DNA of 9,675 bases, taken from Candidatus Parvarchaeota archaeon (GTDB taxonomy: Archaea > Micrarchaeota > Micrarchaeia > Anstonellales > VGKX01). The stretch is from assembly GCA_016866895.1 (NCBI GenBank), contig VGKX01000029.1, forward strand, positions 1 through 9,675. The letters are read 5' to 3'. Both the position numbers and the translations under genes were made by a program. Below are positions 5,686 to 9,675 of this stretch, piece by piece (the first letter of the stretch is position 1; each line of letters begins with the position of its first letter). Under the pieces are notes generated by a model that ran no database searches, was not told the DNA's origin, and saw only the letters and a program-made list of their open reading frames with translations.

Positions 5686-6546
5686 TCACCTAACTATCTG
5701 CTCAATGCCAAGGACAAGTATGTCCCTTGCGCCAAGCTCCTTTAGCCTCCGTATTTTTTCAGGCAGGGTTTTTGCATCTGCTACAGTGTGCAGCGCACAC
5801 TCGCCTTTTGCGGCCAACTGCATTATTGTTGGCGAGCGCATGCCTGGCACAAGCTGCACAATTCTTGGAATGTCCTTTTCAGACACGTTCATCATGACAT
5901 ACTTTTTGCCTGCCGCCTCGTTAGTGCCCCAAACCATCAATGCAAGCGCGTCCAGAATCTCCCTTTTCCTTCCGGCAAGCCCGTCTGTGCAAATCAGGCA
6001 AGCCTCGGACTCCATGACAGTTGCAATTTCAACAAGCGAATTTGCAGCCAGAGTCGCCCCTGTTGACACATGGTCGCAAATCAGGTCTGCAATGCCCATG
6101 CCAGGGGCAATCTCAGTTGCGCCCTTGACAGGCAAGATAGTTGCCTTCAGCCCATTTTTCTTCATAAATTCACTTGTCGCATTTGGCATCTTTGTTGCAA
6201 TCGTCTTGCCAGAAATATCCTTTATGCCAATTTTCTGCTTTCCCGCTATTGCAATCCTGCACTTTCCAAATCCAAGTTTTGCCAAAATCCGCACTTTGGC
6301 GCACTTTTCTGCAACCAAGTCCTCCCCGGTGATGCCGGCATCAGCTGCCCCCCGCTCAACATACTCGGGAATGTCCTCTGCGCGGACAAATATCACCTCT
6401 ATTTCAGGGTCTGATGTGCCTGCATAGAGCTTTCGCTGCTCTGTGCCATTCTCTATCTTCACGTTGCATTTTTTCAAAAGCTCCACTGAAGGGGCTGCAA
6501 GCCTGCCCTTGTTTGGAAGCGCTATTCTCAATTGTTTTCTTTCCAT
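5686..6546 (-). CDS. hisG: ATP phosphoribosyltransferase, long form (HisG)
   Basis: A 286-residue enzyme for the committed step, PRPP plus ATP to PR-ATP plus diphosphate. The N-terminal catalytic domains carry LRIALPNKGRL, AGITGEDLV and the PRPP-binding loop ADLICDHVSTGATL (153-166). From about residue 211 comes the ACT-like C-terminal domain (KYVMMNVSEKDI, VPGMRSPT, LGARDILVLGIEQI), the part that binds histidine in long-form enzymes. This is therefore the self-contained form that needs no HisZ, and feedback inhibition by histidine is expected. ATG 6546 has GAGGGG eight bases upstream and is preferred to a TTG two codons earlier, which would be only two bases from that site. It lies 77 bases after hisB and directly before hisH. 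Confidence 0.95.
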   Translation of the reverse strand: MERKQLRIALPNKGRLAAPSVELLKKCNVKIENGTEQRKLYAGTSDPEIEVIFVRAEDIPEYVERGAADAGITGEDLVAEKCAKVRILAKLGFGKCRIAIAGKQKIGIKDISGKTIATKMPNATSEFMKKNGLKATILPVKGATEIAPGMGIADLICDHVSTGATLAANSLVEIATVMESEACLICTDGLAGRKREILDALALMVWGTNEAAGKKYVMMNVSEKDIPRIVQLVPGMRSPTIMQLAAKGECALHTVADAKTLPEKIRRLKELGARDILVLGIEQIVR

Positions 6547-6576
6547 TTTCAAAACCCCTCTCCAAATTCAATAATT

Positions 6577-6586
6577 TTTTTATATT
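6577..6586 (-). promoter_or_regulatory. TATA-like element in the hisB-hisG gap
   Basis: The minus strand reads AATATAAAAA inside the 77-base hisB-hisG gap, about 35 bases before the hisG ATG. It could be an internal promoter giving separate control of hisGHAF(IE). The predicted transcription start would fall on or near the GGGG ribosome-binding site, which weakens the case. It may simply be an AT-rich spacer. Confidence 0.25.
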
Positions 6587-6623
6587 CCTCAAACAATTTC
6601 CCCCATTTTGCCCTGCCTAACTC

Positions 6624-7223
6624 TTATTTCTCAATGCTTCCTTTTGTTGAGGGCAATTTGCCTGCCACTCTGGGGTTTATGGAGCAGGCTTGCGAAAGCG
6701 CCTTTGCAAACCCCTTGAAAATGCCCTCGCACTTGTGGTGGTCGTTGCCGCCGTACAGAAGCCTGATGTGCAAATTGCACTTGGCCCCCTGCACAAAGCC
6801 GGCGAAAAACTCCTTTACAAGGTCGGACTGCAGCTGCCCAATAAACTCGCGCTCAAATTTGGCGTCAAAGTTCAGGTATGCCCTGCCGCCAAAGTCAACT
6901 GACACAACCGAGAGCGTCTCGTCCATCGGAAATGCAAAGCTGCCTGCCCTTCCAATTCCTTTTTTGTCTCCAAGGGCCTGCTCCACCGCCCGCCCTAGCA
7001 CTATCCCAACATCCTCCACAAGGTGGTGCTGGTCAATTTCCAAGTCCCCCTTTGCTTTAACTTTCAGGTCAAACAGGCCGTGTTTTGCAAATGCGCAAAG
7101 CATGTGGTCAAAAAATCCAATCCCTGTTGAAACTTCGGATTCTCCTGAGCCATCAATGTCAATTTCCAAGCTAATGTCAGTTTCCTTTGTCTTTCGCACA
7201 ATTTTTCCGATTCTCTTGCCCAT
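6624..7223 (-). CDS. hisB: imidazole glycerol phosphate dehydratase (HisB)
   Basis: A 199-residue, single-function dehydratase converting imidazole glycerol phosphate to imidazole acetol phosphate. Metal-binding motifs of both half-repeats are present: GFFDHML (His40), DQHHLVED (His66, His67, Glu70) and GGNDHHKCE (His162, His163, Glu166), plus the C-terminal PSTKG. The chosen start, ATG 7223, has GGTGA seven bases upstream and places the conserved RKTKET at residues 10-15, as usual for the family. The frame stays open upstream to a GTG at 7283, which would add 20 residues with no family match. Unlike E. coli HisB, no phosphatase domain is fused here. That role is carried by the HAD half of the preceding gene. 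Confidence 0.94.
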   Translation of the reverse strand: MGKRIGKIVRKTKETDISLEIDIDGSGESEVSTGIGFFDHMLCAFAKHGLFDLKVKAKGDLEIDQHHLVEDVGIVLGRAVEQALGDKKGIGRAGSFAFPMDETLSVVSVDFGGRAYLNFDAKFEREFIGQLQSDLVKEFFAGFVQGAKCNLHIRLLYGGNDHHKCEGIFKGFAKALSQACSINPRVAGKLPSTKGSIEK

Positions 7224-7230
7224 AAAAAAA

Positions 7231-7235
7231 TCACC
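7231..7235 (-). promoter_or_regulatory. ribosome-binding site deciding the hisB start
   Basis: GGTGA on the minus strand, seven T residues before ATG 7223. A competing AGGA lies nine bases before the GTG at 7283, so a minor longer product cannot be excluded. Confidence 0.65.
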
Positions 7236-7286
7236 AGCAGCATATTCCCACCCACGACCTCCAGTCATGAGCCATTGACTCACAAG

Positions 7287-9080
7287 TCATCTTCCTAGCA
7301 TCCTAACTATCTCATCAGTTTTTTCCACATTCCAGTCGCCAGCAACAGCCTTGCCAACAATCACGCATGGAATGCCTGCTGCCTTGCATGCCTTTAGGTC
7401 AGAAACATTGTCGCCTATGTAAATCGGGTTTTTTGCGCCAAGTTTTTTGGCAGCAAGCAGCAACGGCTTTGGCGAGGGCTTTTCCTCGTCGCAATTCTCG
7501 AGTGCGACAATGCAGGAAAATGGAAATACGGACTCCCATCCGTTGTTTTTCACCGCAAACTCTGCCTCTGCCTTTGGCCTGCCTGTCACTATCCCTATTT
7601 TCAATCCAGAATCAGAAAGCTTTGCAAGCGTTTCCTTTGCCACAAGTGCAGGCTCGCATTGCATCAGACCATTTAGGTAAAATTCTTGGAAAACTTCCTT
7701 CAACCCCAAATACAGTTTGCTTTCCTTTTCATCTCTTGAAAGCGGCAAGGCGCTTTTTATCAGCTCAAGGCTCCCTCTAGCCCTTACAATTGCAAATGCG
7801 GCATCCCAGTCGTTATTAAATCCGGGAATTGACTTAATCGCGCTAACTTCTTTTTGCGAAACTCGCTCCCTTCCCCCATTTCTTGCAAACCACTCATTTG
7901 CAGTCTTTTCAATTGCAACCCTGTAGGAGTTGCGGACATCCACAAGCACCCCGTCCATGTCAAAAAGCACGCAATCATAGCCTCCTCCCTTTGAAACAAT
8001 CCCCCTTATGCATTCAATTAGCCTGCCGTTCTCCTCTTCAGTGCCAATAGTTATCCTGAATGTGTTTTGGAGCATTGGCATTGATGACCTGTCGCGTATT
8101 ATCATGCCCTTTGCGGCAATCTCCTGCTGCATTCTCTTTGCGGTTTTTGCGCCAAGCGGGGGTCTTGCAAGAAGAAAGTTGCACACTGTCGGATATACAA
8201 TAAATCCCAATTCTTCCAGCCCGCCGCGCAACTTTTCCCTCTCCTTTCTCATCTTCGCCACGTTTTCTTCCATCACGCCTCTGCCCTCAGCAAGTGCTTT
8301 GGTGACAAGTGCCGCTGAAAGCGAATTCACATTATATGGGGGCTTGAGGCCGCGAAGTAGTGCAATTGTCTTCACACTTGCAATCGCATAGCCGACACGC
8401 AAGCCTGCAAGGCCCCAAGCCTTTGAAAAAGTCCTTGAAACAATCAAATTTTCGTACTTGTCAACCAGCGCCGCAACGCTTTCCCCCCCAAACTCAACAT
8501 AAGCCTCGTCAACAAATAGGATTGCATTGGTCTTCCCTGCAAGCTCCTCTATCGTGGCTTTTTCCACAGGCGCGCCAACAGGGCTGTTTGGGGAAACTAG
8601 AAACACAATCTTTGTTTTTTCATCGCTAGCTCCAATTATCTCACCTACATTCGGCTGAAATCTTGAGTCAAGTAGCACCTGCCTTACAATTCCACCCTGG
8701 GCTTTGGCGCAAACGCCATACATCGAGTAGCCCGGCTCGACTGATATTATGTTTTCACCAGGCTCCACAAACGCCCTCACGCACAGGTCGATTATCTCAT
8801 CAGAGCCATTGCCAACAAGTATGTTTTCCCTTTTCACGCAAGCATATCTTGCAATCTCATCGCGCAATCTGTTTTGGTCAGAGTCGGGATATCTGTTAAG
8901 CTCAACCCCAAACTCTAAAGCCGCTTTCCCATCCCTTCCGCCAAAGCTGCATCCAAACGCATTCTCGTTTGCATCCATAAACGCCTCGGCAGTCTTGTAC
9001 AAGTCCCTGGCGCACGTGTATGGCTCAAGCTGTGCAACTGCTTTTCTTGCCAGCTTTTCAATGTCAATTTTTTTTCCCAT
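7287..9080 (-). CDS. hisC: histidinol-phosphate aminotransferase fused to HAD phosphatase (HisC-HAD)
   Basis: A 597-residue two-domain protein. Residues 1 to about 362 are a full-length fold-type I aminotransferase of the HisC kind: DANEN (36-40), RYPD (63-66), SPNSPVG (163-169), DEAYVEF (191-197), the PLP lysine K220 in SRTFSK, GLAGLRVGY (R228) and FRITIGT (R342). A short GGG linker leads to a HAD-type phosphatase (about 368-597): D374 and D376 in LFDMDGVLVD, T499 in VTGRP, K534 in EKPSP, and GDNVSD (556-561). A helical cap of about 100 residues holds GFNNDWD (420-426). HisC makes histidinol phosphate and the HAD domain would dephosphorylate it to histidinol, the next step. ATG 9080 uses a GGTGAG site overlapping the hisD stop. 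HisC is certain. The phosphatase substrate is inferred from fusion and context. Confidence 0.94.
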   Translation of the reverse strand: MGKKIDIEKLARKAVAQLEPYTCARDLYKTAEAFMDANENAFGCSFGGRDGKAALEFGVELNRYPDSDQNRLRDEIARYACVKRENILVGNGSDEIIDLCVRAFVEPGENIISVEPGYSMYGVCAKAQGGIVRQVLLDSRFQPNVGEIIGASDEKTKIVFLVSPNSPVGAPVEKATIEELAGKTNAILFVDEAYVEFGGESVAALVDKYENLIVSRTFSKAWGLAGLRVGYAIASVKTIALLRGLKPPYNVNSLSAALVTKALAEGRGVMEENVAKMRKEREKLRGGLEELGFIVYPTVCNFLLARPPLGAKTAKRMQQEIAAKGMIIRDRSSMPMLQNTFRITIGTEEENGRLIECIRGIVSKGGGYDCVLFDMDGVLVDVRNSYRVAIEKTANEWFARNGGRERVSQKEVSAIKSIPGFNNDWDAAFAIVRARGSLELIKSALPLSRDEKESKLYLGLKEVFQEFYLNGLMQCEPALVAKETLAKLSDSGLKIGIVTGRPKAEAEFAVKNNGWESVFPFSCIVALENCDEEKPSPKPLLLAAKKLGAKNPIYIGDNVSDLKACKAAGIPCVIVGKAVAGDWNVEKTDEIVRMLGR

Positions 9081-9086
9081 GAATTC

Positions 9087-9675
9087 TCACCGCTTTATTT
9101 CCCTTTTCTTGGCACTTCTTGCGTGCCCCTCAAGCCCCTCTGCTCTTGCAAGCACTGCGGTATTTTTTGAAAGAACGCCAATTTTTGGTGTAAAATCCTG
9201 CACTACTTCAATGATTTTTGTGAAGCTTGCAACTGACAGGCCAGATGAGAACCTGGCACTTCCCCCTGTTGGCAGCACGTGGTTTGAGCCTGCGCAATAG
9301 TCCCCAAACGCCTCGCAGGAGTTTTCCCCAAGGAAAACTGCACCGGCATTTTTCACAAGCTTCATAAGCCTTCTTTCAATCGCCTTTCCCGTCTGTATTT
9401 CCAGGTGTTCGGGGGCATAATTGTTTATAGCAGACGCTACCTTGACTATGTCCTCATTGCAAGCAAATTCAGTTGTCAGAATTGCGGAATTCTTTAGGCT
9501 TGCCAGAACGATTTCTTTTCTGGGCAGGCCTTCGAGTTGGGTTTCAATCTCTTGCGGTATTTTTTTTGCAAGTTCGTTTGTCGTTATTACAATGGCAGCG
9601 GAATCCGGTCCATGCTCAAGCTGGGCAATCATGTCTGCTGCAATAAAATCAGCCCTTGAGGAATTGTCCGCAACA
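9087..9675 (-). CDS. hisD: histidinol dehydrogenase (HisD), C-terminal part
   Basis: The frame runs off the right edge, and 195 C-terminal residues are visible, roughly the last 45% of a normal HisD of about 430. HisD is the zinc-dependent NAD enzyme that oxidises histidinol twice to histidine. Visible landmarks are AQLEH (Gln and His that bind zinc or substrate), INNYAPEHL (the catalytic Glu-His pair), FGDYCAGSNHVLPTGG (zinc-binding Asp and a conserved His) and EGLEGH (the C-terminal zinc His). All are intact. Translation is open before the first visible Met, with residues VADNSSRADFIAAD that match the family, so that Met is internal. The gene is first in the visible cluster, and its TGA stop lies inside the ribosome-binding site of hisC. 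The operon promoter must lie outside the window. Confidence 0.95.
   Translation of the reverse strand, partial: VADNSSRADFIAADMIAQLEHGPDSAAIVITTNELAKKIPQEIETQLEGLPRKEIVLASLKNSAILTTEFACNEDIVKVASAINNYAPEHLEIQTGKAIERRLMKLVKNAGAVFLGENSCEAFGDYCAGSNHVLPTGGSARFSSGLSVASFTKIIEVVQDFTPKIGVLSKNTAVLARAEGLEGHARSAKKREIKR

Noticed and set aside
5675..6427. Plus-strand 250-codon frame opposite hisG (and a similar one at 6532-7278 opposite hisB)
   Set aside because: No family motif and full overlap with well-conserved minus-strand enzymes.

Overview
This 9,675-base window is almost entirely coding on the minus strand. It looks like archaeal chromosome. The evidence is a tRNA-Leu(CAA) gene with an intron after anticodon-loop position 37 and no encoded CCA, ribosome-binding sites of the GGTG(A) type before most genes, a TATA-like element about 27 bases before an ATG (a leaderless-type start), and a UPF0104-type membrane protein. 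I cannot place the lineage from this sequence. A DPANN-type or other uncultivated archaeon is a guess.

Region 1 (about 2764-9675, read right to left) is a histidine biosynthesis cluster in the order hisD (5' end outside the window), hisC fused to a HAD phosphatase, hisB, hisG, hisH, hisA, hisF, hisIE. Together these cover every step from PRPP plus ATP to histidine: HisG, HisE and HisI (fused as HisIE), HisA, HisF/HisH, HisB, HisC, a phosphatase (the HAD half of the HisC protein) and HisD. The D-C and G-H junctions are tight, with the ribosome-binding site of the downstream gene overlapping the upstream stop codon. The other junctions are 47-77 bases long. Two of them hold TATA-like AT-rich stretches, and one of these also has a short 12-base tandem repeat.

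Region 2 (about 2412-2763) holds the intron-containing tRNA-Leu gene. Past its 3' end lies a non-coding stretch with two abutting stem-loops and a third, weaker one. I cannot assign it to a known RNA family.

Region 3 (about 1249-2411) is a two-gene unit. It encodes two diverged paralogous membrane proteins of unknown function (two N-terminal membrane helices, a beta-rich domain, a shared GVPF...PPS motif and a charged tail). A TATA-like element precedes it and a hairpin plus T6 terminator follows it. Region 4 (8-991) encodes a complete LPG-synthase-TM/UPF0104 family polytopic membrane protein.

The most noteworthy points are the HisC-HAD fusion, which would join two consecutive pathway steps and supply histidinol-phosphatase in a HAD form different from E. 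coli HisB-N; the structured non-coding stretch next to the tRNA; and the tandem membrane-protein pair. The rest is well-conserved housekeeping metabolism.
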